Shown here: positions 18,789-27,240 of the stretch, in pieces | Layout of the letters: the number at the start of each line of letters is the position of its first letter | Numbering within the stretch: position 1 is the first letter of the stretch | Source of the DNA: a virus | IMG/VR virus record: IMGVR_UViG_3300032224_000126 | Location: 1 to 27,520 of that record | DNA: 27,520 nt | Strand: one strand, 5' to 3' | The notes under the pieces: model-generated | What the model saw: only the letters and a program-made list of their open reading frames with translations | What the model was told of the DNA's origin: nothing | Database searches by the model: none | Made by a program: the position numbers and the translations under genes

Positions 18789-20407
18789 TATTTAATCCCG
18801 TACTTTTGACGCATGGTAATAGGTTTGCCATCAGCAGACCGACCAATCGGCATATCAAAAACTGAACCTTCAATTTTTGACCATTCGGTGCTAATACTTC
18901 CCAATTTTCCTTTATGAACTTGTGGCATATCCGCTGCTTTTTGGAAATATCCTGATTTACGTTGATCTTGCAATGCCATTGCTTGTGCAAGATCAAGGGT
19001 AAAGTCTTTAGCTTGCGGAGTGTCGGAAAGCATAACAAAAGTTTCTCGACCAGTAATTGCATCACGTTCTGTTTGTGGCCCTTTCTGTGATGCCAACCGA
19101 TCAAGCAATGCTTTTGATCCTTCTTTTTGAAATATTTGAGCGTTTGTTGCAAATTTCTCAGCATCTTTAACGCCTACTGCCGCAAGCATATTGGCAATAT
19201 TTGCTTTAGTTTCAGTACCAAACCCAGTTTGAAGATCAGTATTTCTCAACACAGAAACGCTATCAAGTGTTTTTTGTGCTGTTTGACCTTGCAATTTAGC
19301 TGGTGCAAATACATCTTTGCGCCAATCTTCGTTTAATCCAATGTCAGCAGCTTGCATGACAGGGCTTTCTTTAGTTACAACTGGCGCTGCTTTTGGTGCT
19401 TGACCAGTTGGCATACCCATTGCAGGCAATCCCATGTTTGCCGCTTGAGTTGTTGCAATTGTTCGACCTGTATTTGTGTCAATGGCTTCAGCTGGCGTTG
19501 TTTGCGCTCTACCTGTACCTTTGCCAAATTCTTCTAATCGTTGTATTTCTGAAACTGTTGGGCCGTAACCAGAAACTTGACTAGCAACTAAACCATTAGG
19601 CCCTTGCTGCATTTGTACGCCATTTTTGGGCGCAATATACGTTGGCACGGATTTTCCCGCAGGAATTAAAGCACCGCCTTCAGCTACAGTTGTTGGTGCA
19701 ACATATCCTTGTTTAAAGGCAACGTCTTTCATATATTGATTATATTCTGGACTATCTTTGCCAAACACCGCCCCAATATTTTTCATTTCAGAAGTTGGTT
19801 CAAGCTGTTTAACCAAAGCCTTTAAATACTCTTGTTGCCCCATATTACGCACAAGCATTGCGTTAATTCTTGGGTCGCTGTTAAGCATAGGCATACGCGC
19901 TGTTTGTGAAGTTGCTTGAACTGGCGTTTGTGCCATGCCTGACGCACTAACTGGCATTGCTTGTGCAACTGGTTCTGCCGTTTGTGCAGATATTTGTGCC
20001 ATTGGTTGTGCGGATGGTGGTGGCCCTTCACCATAATTAGTATTTGCAATAGGTTGTTGTTCTAATGCTTTAGCTATTTTTTGCGGTCTTTCCATTGGCG
20101 GTAAATTACTTAAAGCCAATTCTTGATTGGTTGCTTTAAGCATTAAGTCTTGACGAGCTTTGTCCACTTCGTCCATTTGTTGCCCTGCAAGATATCCTTG
20201 CAACACTTTAGCAATCCCAGACAACGGCGAAATGGGCGCTTGAATACCTTGATAACTACCCGCTTCAAGTGGTTGCAAAGCCTGTTGCTGCAATATTTGA
20301 GCCATTTGCTCACGCCGAGCAATTGAACGATAGTCCTCATCATAAGGCCCAGGCGCACGATAACTTTGAGCTGTTGTAACGCTAGGAGTTGCAATAAATC
20401 CAGCCAT
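18788..20407 (-). CDS. Ejection-type virion protein, Ala/Gln-rich (539 aa)
   Basis: The protein begins MAGFIATPSVTTAQSYRAPG and has helical Gln-rich segments (MAQILQQQALQPLE), a Pro/Ala/Gln/Thr-rich linker (about 115-175) and more helical parts (LNEDWRKDVFAPAKLQGQT, AQIFQKEGSKALLDRLASQK). There is no catalytic motif. Size, composition and position upstream of the M15 protein suggest an internal core or ejection protein. The stop and next start are joined as TAATG, so the two should be made in balance. Confidence 0.68.
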   Translation of the reverse strand: MAGFIATPSVTTAQSYRAPGPYDEDYRSIARREQMAQILQQQALQPLEAGSYQGIQAPISPLSGIAKVLQGYLAGQQMDEVDKARQDLMLKATNQELALSNLPPMERPQKIAKALEQQPIANTNYGEGPPPSAQPMAQISAQTAEPVAQAMPVSASGMAQTPVQATSQTARMPMLNSDPRINAMLVRNMGQQEYLKALVKQLEPTSEMKNIGAVFGKDSPEYNQYMKDVAFKQGYVAPTTVAEGGALIPAGKSVPTYIAPKNGVQMQQGPNGLVASQVSGYGPTVSEIQRLEEFGKGTGRAQTTPAEAIDTNTGRTIATTQAANMGLPAMGMPTGQAPKAAPVVTKESPVMQAADIGLNEDWRKDVFAPAKLQGQTAQKTLDSVSVLRNTDLQTGFGTETKANIANMLAAVGVKDAEKFATNAQIFQKEGSKALLDRLASQKGPQTERDAITGRETFVMLSDTPQAKDFTLDLAQAMALQDQRKSGYFQKAADMPQVHKGKLGSISTEWSKIEGSVFDMPIGRSADGKPITMRQKYGIK

Positions 20408-20409
20408 GA

Positions 20410-20706
20410 TTAAGTCCCGTTATTAGCCGTGTAATTTCCACCACCGGCGTTTGCCATATCTGACATCCCGCCGGTTTGAGATTGAGCAAGTTTCATTCTA
20501 GCAAGATAATCTTGCATATCTTGCATATTGTTTTGTTGGCTCATTTGACCGTACATTTTCATCGCATCGGTTGCGCCGCCAAATGGGTTTTGAGCCGCAG
20601 GCATTTGACCTGTATCTTGCCCTTGCAATGGAGTTTGTTGCCCTTGTTGCTGCAACATTTGAGCCATTTTTTGTTGTGGAGTGATATTGACGTATTGATT
20701 AAGCAT
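20410..20706 (-). CDS. Small Gln/Met-rich virion-associated protein (98 aa)
   Basis: The sequence is Gln-, Met- and Asn-rich (QQKMAQMLQQQGQQTPLQG, MYGQMSQQNNMQDMQDYLAR), low in complexity and probably helical in its N-terminal and central parts. It lies between two virion proteins, joined to the upstream gene by TAATG. It could be a small core component or assembly factor. No homology is recognised. Its QQKMAQMLQQQ segment resembles the MAQILQQQALQ segment of the next protein, which may point to shared ancestry. Confidence 0.65.
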   Translation of the reverse strand: MLNQYVNITPQQKMAQMLQQQGQQTPLQGQDTGQMPAAQNPFGGATDAMKMYGQMSQQNNMQDMQDYLARMKLAQSQTGGMSDMANAGGGNYTANNGT

Positions 20707-22175
20707 TATAGTTTCCCGTAATTAACCATCATATAACCGCTTGGATGCGGAATAATTGCATCTGGCATTACTTTAGCAACTTCATCTGCCATCACGCCAC
20801 GTTCACGATTGCCAAAAATATCATACTCATAAATACCAATTCCAAGTGGGTGAGTACCAATTTGGACAATATTTGATTTCAATCGACGATCTGAAAATTT
20901 ACTTGCCAACATTGCACCTGAAGTCAGCGCACCAAACAATCCTGATGTCGTGGCATTGTTGCCTGCTTGTTGGATACCGTAATTTTGCATGGCATTTTGC
21001 CCTTGAGCTTGCGTACCCGCAAACGTAGGCGCTGGTGCAGCTGATGTACCTTGATAACCTTGGAATTGAGGCAACTGAATCTGCGACCCGCCCATAAGCC
21101 CAATGACTTCGTTGATTGGCTGCGCCCGTAGCGCCAAGTCCTGCGCCAATTGCTGTTGCTGTGCGGTGTTCTGAAACTGAGCTTTGTTTAATGCTTGGCT
21201 GTATTGTGTGCCTTGGGTTTGCATCCCTTGACCGTAATTTTGACCCATTGCTGAGTTGTACAGCCCTGCGCCTGACAATTGCGATTGATTTGCAAAGTTG
21301 CCAAGAGTTTGTTGTTCGTTCAACCCTTGTTGTCGAGCTGCCATATCCAAGTTAATGCCTTGAAGTGCGGCTTGGCTATACAAATCGTTTTTGCTTAATT
21401 CACGGTTTCTAAACGCCGCGTCATAGGCGGCTGTGCCAGGCGCCAAACCTTGATTTGCCAACGCTTGCTTAAATGACGTATCGCCTTGTTGAATCGTTGG
21501 ATTTAGACGTTGAAGAATTAAATCTTGAGCCGTTGTTCCCGCATTGATTGGCATTGCTGCAAGGTTGCTTGTATCAAGCGACATTTGCAACGGTACGCTG
21601 CTTTTAGCATTGTAATTATTAGCATTTGGTACAGCGTTGTACCCACCGTAATCATGTTCAATTGCCGTTGTTGTTGGCACAAACGGTTGCGACAACATAG
21701 CTTGAGCATTGGCAATGCCAGTTTCACCAAGATTGGCTAATGCAGTTTGCACACGCTGTTGCGAATTTAATGTTTGCTGCGCTTGTGGTGTAAGGGTTTG
21801 CGTAACCGTAGGTTGACCGCCACCAGTCATGTAGGCATCACGAGTTGGCGCAGCGCCTCGTTTTGCTTGTGCTGCATCGTAGCCTGCTTGGTCAAAATAA
21901 CTAGCGCCAGTTGTCGTATCGCCTTCAGGACTGCCTGCCCGCATAAATGTATTACGGTCTACATTGCCAGCGTTATATTTAGCCGTAGCCGCATCATATG
22001 AGGCTTGGTCAAATGTTGGGCTAGAGTAAGAAACCGTTTGATTCCCAAATGGCGTATACATATTTGGGTTTGACATAACGTTAGACTGTTTAGCCGCCGC
22101 AAGGTTATCAATACCTTGTTGCTTGGCTGCGCCGACATAATCCGGTGTTGGTGGTGTTGCCGCTGACTTACCCAT
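20706..22175 (-). CDS. Virion protein with short C-terminal S74-type chaperone segment
   Basis: Of 489 residues, the first 420 are Ala/Gln/Asn-rich and helical (QASYDAATAKYNAG, QAGYDAAQAKRGAAPTRDAY, an internal near-repeat), as in ejection proteins. The end from about residue 425 reads SKFSDRRLKSNIVQIGTH, GIGIYEYDIFG and RGVMADEVAKVMPDAI, the core of the peptidase S74 intramolecular chaperone. It is only about 65 residues, shorter than full self-cleaving S74 domains. GGGGTAGAAA precedes ATG 22175. The main role is probably structural; the S74 part may have become fixed as a folding or attachment element. Confidence 0.8.
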   Translation of the reverse strand: MGKSAATPPTPDYVGAAKQQGIDNLAAAKQSNVMSNPNMYTPFGNQTVSYSSPTFDQASYDAATAKYNAGNVDRNTFMRAGSPEGDTTTGASYFDQAGYDAAQAKRGAAPTRDAYMTGGGQPTVTQTLTPQAQQTLNSQQRVQTALANLGETGIANAQAMLSQPFVPTTTAIEHDYGGYNAVPNANNYNAKSSVPLQMSLDTSNLAAMPINAGTTAQDLILQRLNPTIQQGDTSFKQALANQGLAPGTAAYDAAFRNRELSKNDLYSQAALQGINLDMAARQQGLNEQQTLGNFANQSQLSGAGLYNSAMGQNYGQGMQTQGTQYSQALNKAQFQNTAQQQQLAQDLALRAQPINEVIGLMGGSQIQLPQFQGYQGTSAAPAPTFAGTQAQGQNAMQNYGIQQAGNNATTSGLFGALTSGAMLASKFSDRRLKSNIVQIGTHPLGIGIYEYDIFGNRERGVMADEVAKVMPDAIIPHPSGYMMVNYGKL

Positions 22176-22614
22176 TTTCTACCCCTAGAAATCGGCAATT
22201 TTCTTTTGCCAATGTCAAAAATATAATATCGCCATCAAGTGAGGCATCTTTCAATCTTGCTTCTTCAGTAAAACCCATCTTAGTAACCAATTTTATGCTT
22301 TTTGCGTGATTACTGACCACAGGCACAATAATCTTTTTGCAATTACAAACATTAAAAGGGTAATCAAATATTGCTTTTAAATACCCTTTTGTCATACGTC
22401 CTTCAATTGCTATATGACAGAAAATGCTTTGCCGATTCCAATTCTCGTAAATTACGCCTGCAATTGTTACCCCATCTTTTTGCAAACCAATTGCACTTGA
22501 TCCTTCTGCAAAAAACTCACCTGCTATCCTTTTTGCTACCCAATGGCCTATTTCAGCGCCTTGGACTATATGCCAGCCCAACCTTGTTGGTAAACAATGT
22601 CCGTCGATGCCCAT
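22168..22614 (-). CDS. GNAT-like acetyltransferase
   Basis: The core contains AIGLQKDGVTIAGVIYENWN, HIAIEGRMTKGYLKAIFDYPF, CKKIIVPVVSNHAKSIKLVTKMGFTEEARLKDA and DGDIIFLTLAKENCRF. These correspond to the GNAT fold with the conserved N-x-x-S/A-x-x-x-x-x-K-x-G-F acetyl-CoA region. I recall the same type of gene among virion genes of other short-tailed phages. The acceptor is unknown; a phage or host protein is possible. ATG 22614 gives 48 bases of overlap with the preceding gene; a later start (for example TTG near 22581) is possible. Confidence 0.82.
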   Translation of the reverse strand: MGIDGHCLPTRLGWHIVQGAEIGHWVAKRIAGEFFAEGSSAIGLQKDGVTIAGVIYENWNRQSIFCHIAIEGRMTKGYLKAIFDYPFNVCNCKKIIVPVVSNHAKSIKLVTKMGFTEEARLKDASLDGDIIFLTLAKENCRFLGVENG

Positions 22615-24101
22615 AGAATTGTCGTTCCTTGAGAGGCAGTTTTAAACTGTGTTGCAGCGCAATAACCGATGCCAGTTACGCCTTGCCAGTTGTTTGTGAT
22701 AACTGTATCTGTTGCCCAATAGCCCACATCCCACAGCGCAACATCCCATTTAGCAGCAGTTTGTGGGCTAAAACTTAGCGCCGCAGTTGTGTCTGCCAAA
22801 TCAAAATCTATGTTTAAACCGATGAAAATTGACGGTGTGCCGTTGGTAAATATTGATGGTCTAGCTCTAGTAAAATATTTTTTTACGCCACGAGCATCAA
22901 AATAGTTAAATGCTTGCAACGCATAACCGTTTATGTCGCTAGTGTCATTGGCGTAGTTGTCATCCCAAGCGTGGGCAACAAATCCATTACCACCCCAATA
23001 TGGCTCATTGTCAAAGATTGTCCAACAATTAGCCGCTTGGCCTGTGAAATTGCACCATGCTTTAGTGATGTTATTCATCACATACTGTTGTTGTTGACCT
23101 TCTGAAATTGGAACATTGACCGTTAAAGCATTGTGCTTAGGATCAAAACTAATATCCCATCCAAAATTAGTTCCATAAGACTGCGTTGCAGCAGAAAATG
23201 CACCTTGAATCTTGTCCGACAAAGCAATTCTTGGATCAAGTCTAGATGATTGCAAACTAGCTGCAAGTGGGTAAAGACCGTTGTAAGTGAGAATAATAAT
23301 ATCCCCACCGTATTTCATTAGGCATCGCTTGCCAACGGGCTTACCAATGCGCCAAACGCCCACTAGCGCCCATTTCGTAGCGTCTGAGGGGTCAGTACCC
23401 GAATAAACAATAACCTCGCCGTTAGACGTTATAAACACTAAGTTATCGTCTACGCCGTAACCCGCATCAATCGTCCAAGTACCCGCTGCAACCAAATAGC
23501 CGCCAAGCTGGGCAACCGCACTCATGTCAATGTATGCTGCTGCACCCGCAATGCTCAAAGTTGGCAAATACCATGCTTTAAGCGTAGCAACTTGCGTAAA
23601 CCAAACTTGATTCTTAAACGTGGTGATGTTGCTAAACGTTGATGCAGTAACTCCAGTAATGGTTGGGTTTGTCCAAGTTGTGCCGTTATATAACAATGGC
23701 GCATCCACACCATTAACCGCATAAATGTACCCACCAGCGGGAGTTGTGACGTTGGTGTATTCCCATTTTGCGTTACTCAAGCCCGTCTTAACCGCTGCGC
23801 CAACCGCACCACCAAGCGTACAGTCATAAATTGACGTACCAGCAATCGCAAACAATTTGTCTGTTGCACCGCTTGAATAACCCATCAACGTCTGAACTTG
23901 ACCTGTGATGCCGGTGGAATACTTGCTGTAGCCGCCACGCAACACTACGTTGTTAACAGTCGGAAACAAGTTAGTTAATTGAACGGCATCAAGCGTATCC
24001 ATGTTTGCAATAGAATCTCGCACGTTCCAACCACCGATAGGCGCTGGCAACGACTGAACACGAGCTGCCGTGCCTTGTACAAGTCGATTAGGCGCAAGCA
24101 T
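22566..24101 (-). CDS. Tail hub / stabilisation-like structural protein
   Basis: This 511-residue protein starts with VQSLPAPIGGWNVRDSIANM, DAVQLTNLFPTVNNVVLRGG and LMGYSSGATDKLFAIAGTSI. I recall this combination as a large beta-rich virion protein in short-tailed phages, usually labelled tail or stabilisation protein. Repeats of about 50 residues (TSIYDCTLGG, WTNPTITGVTASTF, VFITSNGEVIVYSG) suggest a beta-propeller. Order after the adaptor-like gene fits a head-to-tail connector or hub. Its ATG is joined to the stop upstream by TAATG. Confidence 0.78.
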   Translation of the reverse strand: MLAPNRLVQGTAARVQSLPAPIGGWNVRDSIANMDTLDAVQLTNLFPTVNNVVLRGGYSKYSTGITGQVQTLMGYSSGATDKLFAIAGTSIYDCTLGGAVGAAVKTGLSNAKWEYTNVTTPAGGYIYAVNGVDAPLLYNGTTWTNPTITGVTASTFSNITTFKNQVWFTQVATLKAWYLPTLSIAGAAAYIDMSAVAQLGGYLVAAGTWTIDAGYGVDDNLVFITSNGEVIVYSGTDPSDATKWALVGVWRIGKPVGKRCLMKYGGDIIILTYNGLYPLAASLQSSRLDPRIALSDKIQGAFSAATQSYGTNFGWDISFDPKHNALTVNVPISEGQQQQYVMNNITKAWCNFTGQAANCWTIFDNEPYWGGNGFVAHAWDDNYANDTSDINGYALQAFNYFDARGVKKYFTRARPSIFTNGTPSIFIGLNIDFDLADTTAALSFSPQTAAKWDVALWDVGYWATDTVITNNWQGVTGIGYCAATQFKTASQGTTILWASTDIVYQQGWAGI

Positions 24102-25009
24102 TAATTTGTCCCGTAGCCAGTATCAGGAATATTGTCGTAGCCGATCAAGACTGTGCCTGGTCGAGGTGCAAACGACAAGTTAGCCGCTGACGTATCCTGC
24201 GCCCGAACAATCTCAAATTCCTCAATATAGTTGCGGTACATTGCCGTGGTATCAAAGCCTTTAGCCTCAAAATACTTGAGTTTAGTAGCCAATACCATAA
24301 GTCGGTCAGGATAAATACAAGTATCTGTGTCGGCGGTAAACGATGTTTTTACAACGCCTGTATCCGACAATGCCCAACCATTTGACCGATATTCGTAGCC
24401 AAGCAGCTCATTAGTCGAAACGCCAGGCCAAATCTGAAAGTATTTACCAAGCAGTCGATAACGAATCCGTGGGCCGGTTGAGATAAAGCCAGACAACAGC
24501 CATTCCCATTGCTGTGCGCTTTCAGGGCCAAGCATTTCCCAATGTTTTGATTTGTCCCAATGGGTTCTAGGAACGGTTGATTCGTAATCTGAGGGTAATG
24601 CGTACTTCACCTTTTCAAAAGTGACTGTAGCCCCTGTATACGTCCCTGTGGAGGGTAGATTAACCGTTACTTGCGTGGATGAATCAACCGACTCGATATA
24701 ACAAGCGTTTGAAATGCCGTTGCCCACCACTTGATATGTTGAATCAAGTCCAGCAGTCGAAGGGATGCCGGTGATGGTGTAAGTGTTTAGCGTCACGTTA
24801 CCCGTTGTTTGGGTATAGACCGTGGTGAATGTGTATTGTTTCGTTAATTGCCGCCAGTCATGCTTTCGTAAGAACTCATAACCGGCTGCATTCATTAACG
24901 CCAAGATTTGAATTACATCTTGGTTAGTATTTGATGCCACAGTTGTTGGCGTTGATACCCCAAGCTCGTTAGTGACTTGGGTTACTAGCTGTAGCATCGT
25001 TGATGACAT
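24101..25009 (-). CDS. Head-tail adaptor-like protein
   Basis: The 302-residue protein begins with a helical segment (LQLVTQVTNELGVSTPTTVAS, then DVIQILALMNAAGYEFLRKHDWRQLTK). This fits the helical ring domain of P22 gp4-like or T7 gp11-like adaptors. A strand-rich insertion (TYQVVGNGISNACYIESVDSSTQVTVNL) and a C-terminal helical part (DRLMVLATKLKYFEAKGFD) follow. Such proteins sit beneath the portal ring and start the tail. The ATG lies directly after the TAA of the 178-residue gene. Confidence 0.78.
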   Translation of the reverse strand: MSSTMLQLVTQVTNELGVSTPTTVASNTNQDVIQILALMNAAGYEFLRKHDWRQLTKQYTFTTVYTQTTGNVTLNTYTITGIPSTAGLDSTYQVVGNGISNACYIESVDSSTQVTVNLPSTGTYTGATVTFEKVKYALPSDYESTVPRTHWDKSKHWEMLGPESAQQWEWLLSGFISTGPRIRYRLLGKYFQIWPGVSTNELLGYEYRSNGWALSDTGVVKTSFTADTDTCIYPDRLMVLATKLKYFEAKGFDTTAMYRNYIEEFEIVRAQDTSAANLSFAPRPGTVLIGYDNIPDTGYGTN

Positions 25010-25546
25010 TTAGTCCTCTTTTTTTGGCCTCCCAACCTTCTTTTCCGACAACTGAGCCATCAAAGCCGCTAACTGCTCTTTTACTTCAGCAAGTTCCGAC
25101 TTAGTGTGTTCAATCTCAGTCTGACTAGAAGATTGGTTTTTAACTGACAAATAACGCCTAGCCTGTTCTCGCAAACCTACAGCACCCATACCAATGCGTT
25201 GCAACTGGTTATCGGTAGCGGTAGCAACTTGCTCAACGGTCTGAAACTTAAAGATTTGCAATTCTGCCATTTGCATATCATTAAAATTCTCAGGATCGTC
25301 TTTCACCCATTGACTCAAAGGCACGCCAATAACTTCTGCGTTATTGTTTTGCATTTGAAAATACAACCATTGACGAGCAAAACGTTGTTTATGATCGTCC
25401 CGAACGGGTTGGTCAATAATCGTCGTTTTATCGCCTGGCACTATGATTCTAACAAACGGCTTTTCTTTGTACGGCTCTTTATCGTAAACGTAAAACTCGA
25501 CGTGTAGGTGAGAATCTGCGTTATGAATATCGCTGTCTAAAGCCAA
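25010..25546 (-). CDS. Conserved phage protein with coiled-coil end (178 aa)
   Basis: The N-terminal part reads LHVEFYVYDKEPYKEKPFVR, IIVPGDKTTIIDQPVRDDHKQRF, GVPLSQW. The middle has FQTVEQVATATDNQLQRIGMG. The last 50 residues are a coiled coil (HTKSELAEVKEQLAALMAQL) ending in a basic tip (KKVGRPKKED). I recall the PGDKTTxxDxPVR motif from proteins between head and tail genes in short-tailed phages. The QTVEQVA...G..LR part resembles a helix-hairpin-helix-type repeat. Function is unknown; head completion or scaffold support is possible. Confidence 0.75.
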   Translation of the reverse strand: MALDSDIHNADSHLHVEFYVYDKEPYKEKPFVRIIVPGDKTTIIDQPVRDDHKQRFARQWLYFQMQNNNAEVIGVPLSQWVKDDPENFNDMQMAELQIFKFQTVEQVATATDNQLQRIGMGAVGLREQARRYLSVKNQSSSQTEIEHTKSELAEVKEQLAALMAQLSEKKVGRPKKED

Positions 25547-25547
25547 T

Positions 25548-25910
25548 TTATGCCCCTGTTAATGTTACCCATGTGGTTGCGGAAGTTGCTTTTACTAGCA
25601 TTGTTTTGCCATTTGCAAGAGTTACGCTTGCAGCAGCATTGTTCATCGTGCTGCTTGTATTATAAGGATAGACGGTAATGGTCTGACCAGAATTATTAAA
25701 AATAATCATTTCAGCGCCGGTTTCAGTCGGTGGCAATTTAACGCCAGTCGATGCAGCTGAAGTGGTAATTGTGTTGTTTGACAAGCTCAATTGCAAAGCA
25801 TCTGCTGCTGTTGAACCAGTAGCGACTAGGCCGACAGCGCCATCGCCACAAATGACTTGAGCAGTAAGTGATGAATTGCCTGCGCCCATAATTCTTGATG
25901 GAAATGCCAT
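25548..25910 (-). CDS. Small beta-rich virion protein (120 aa)
   Basis: The sequence is Ser/Thr/Ala-rich with short strands (SSLTAQVICGDGAVGLVATG, ALQLSLSNNTITTSAASTGV, MIIFNNSGQTITVYPYN, KTMLVKATSATTWVTLTGA). This pattern is typical of a small beta-sandwich or trimeric virion protein. I recall similar proteins in the head-completion region of other phages. AAGGATTATC precedes ATG 25910. It could decorate capsid or fibre. Confidence 0.68.
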   Translation of the reverse strand: MAFPSRIMGAGNSSLTAQVICGDGAVGLVATGSTAADALQLSLSNNTITTSAASTGVKLPPTETGAEMIIFNNSGQTITVYPYNTSSTMNNAAASVTLANGKTMLVKATSATTWVTLTGA

Positions 25911-25925
25911 GATAATCCTTAAAGT

Positions 25926-26693
25926 TTAGTTACTCATCGCTTTTGCCATTTGGTGCAAAAGCCCATCGCCACATACTTCAATCGTAACATCATCAAAGCC
26001 TGCTACGACATTCTGAAAATCTGTTACCTGTTGTGCCATCCACGGCGCACACTTGTACGTCACATCGTCAATCATAGCGTCAATCACACGTTCAGCGTTA
26101 TTACTTTCTTGCTTGTAAGCATGGTGTTCGCCATTTCGGTAGCTTGAATCCATGCCAAACATAAAGATACGCTTAAAACCCTGCAATTGCGCCAATATCA
26201 GCGACAAAATGCCAACAGTTGTAAAACCGCCCATTAAATGAACTGGTCGAGCCTTTTCATGCTCAAGCAACTCATAAACGCCAGGCGTATTGGCGTGTAC
26301 TAACACCACTTTATAGCCTTCCAACGCATCAAATACTGAATCGTCGCATTGGCTTGTGATGTAAAACGTAGTCGATTGCTGTGGATTCTGAACAAATCTC
26401 ACATTCTCTGGTCTAGCATCAAGCATCACCATTACGTCAGGAATGATGCCTTGACTTTGCAAATGATCGTAAGAACCATTCATTGCCCATATCTTTGCGC
26501 CGTTTTGATGACGGACTTTTAACTGGTCAATCGTGTCAACCAGACTCGGCCCACCACCAACAAGACAGACGCTGCCTTGGGGTGACTCGTCAAAATCAAA
26601 CCAAGGCAGCGACCTTTTTACGGATCGCTGCACATTGCCTAACAAAACGTCAGGCTCTGTGTTTCCAACTACATCAAGTACAGCTTCAATCAT
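25926..26693 (-). CDS. DUF115 / MptE-like protein (possible glycosyltransferase relative)
   Basis: The 255-residue protein has the DUF115-type pattern: GSVCLVGGGPSLVDTIDQLK (about 40-59), KIWAMNGSYDHLQSQGIIPD, VMLDARPEN, a GGFTTVGILSLILAQLQG segment (about 155-172) and RIFMFGMDSSY (about 175-185). The superfamily includes archaeal 6-hydroxymethylpterin diphosphokinase MptE and the bacterial Maf proteins that add nonulosonic sugars to flagellin. Which reaction applies here is unknown. It lies between a decoration-like protein and virion proteins, so a sugar-transfer role on the particle is possible but is inference. Confidence 0.78.
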   Translation of the reverse strand: MIEAVLDVVGNTEPDVLLGNVQRSVKRSLPWFDFDESPQGSVCLVGGGPSLVDTIDQLKVRHQNGAKIWAMNGSYDHLQSQGIIPDVMVMLDARPENVRFVQNPQQSTTFYITSQCDDSVFDALEGYKVVLVHANTPGVYELLEHEKARPVHLMGGFTTVGILSLILAQLQGFKRIFMFGMDSSYRNGEHHAYKQESNNAERVIDAMIDDVTYKCAPWMAQQVTDFQNVVAGFDDVTIEVCGDGLLHQMAKAMSN

Positions 26694-26695
26694 TA

Positions 26696-27229
26696 TTAAG
26701 TGATTTGTGACTGGAGATGTGGACGGTTTAAGGTCACGGTAATGGTAGAAGTCGTAGAAGTGACGGTAGTCAAGTTTGCTGAACGAGCAGCAACCAATTG
26801 CAGACCGGCAGATGCCAAGACTTTTACACGACCAGCTGTAGCCGACAAGAACAGAGTAACGTTAGGAGCAACGGTAACGGCTGTTTTCTTGATGACTGCA
26901 TGACCAGCGATTTGATACCTACCGTAAAGACCGGCTGTACAGGCGCTCATAGCGACTGCGACAGGTACGTCTTGAGCAGCGGTATTGACAACCAAAGTTG
27001 TTTGGTAAGTTGTAGCGTTGTAACGCACAACCGATCCAACAACAGTTGATGCCACGCCTAACAGCAGGATGAATTCACCCTCGCCGTAGGTTGGATCAAA
27101 TGCACGAACGATAGTACCGAGAACAGCTGGGGGCGTAGGGATAGTAGTGCCGCCTGCTGTAGTAGTACCAGAGTCCGTTTGAGCAATTTGCAGGAGTCCT
27201 GCACGTGGTTCGTCGAATGTATATGCCAT
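26696..27229 (-). CDS. Head decoration-like protein (177 aa)
   Basis: Directly downstream of the capsid gene, this protein contains VLGTIVRAFDPTYGEGEFIL, VASTVVGSVVRYNATTYQTT, VPVAVAMSACTAGLYGRYQI and GHAVIKKTAVTVAPNVTLFL. I recall this strand-rich pattern with DPTYGEGEFI from small proteins next to capsid genes in many phages, usually described as decoration or hypothetical structural proteins. AAAGGAAACC lies before ATG 27229. No catalytic motif is present. Confidence 0.78.
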   Translation of the reverse strand: MAYTFDEPRAGLLQIAQTDSGTTTAGGTTIPTPPAVLGTIVRAFDPTYGEGEFILLLGVASTVVGSVVRYNATTYQTTLVVNTAAQDVPVAVAMSACTAGLYGRYQIAGHAVIKKTAVTVAPNVTLFLSATAGRVKVLASAGLQLVAARSANLTTVTSTTSTITVTLNRPHLQSQIT

Positions 27230-27240
27230 GATGGTTTCCT

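Noticed and set aside
18745-19164. 139-codon minus-strand ORF spanning the end of the 539-residue virion gene
   Set aside because: Another frame of a clear coding region, basic low-complexity product and no coupling to neighbours.
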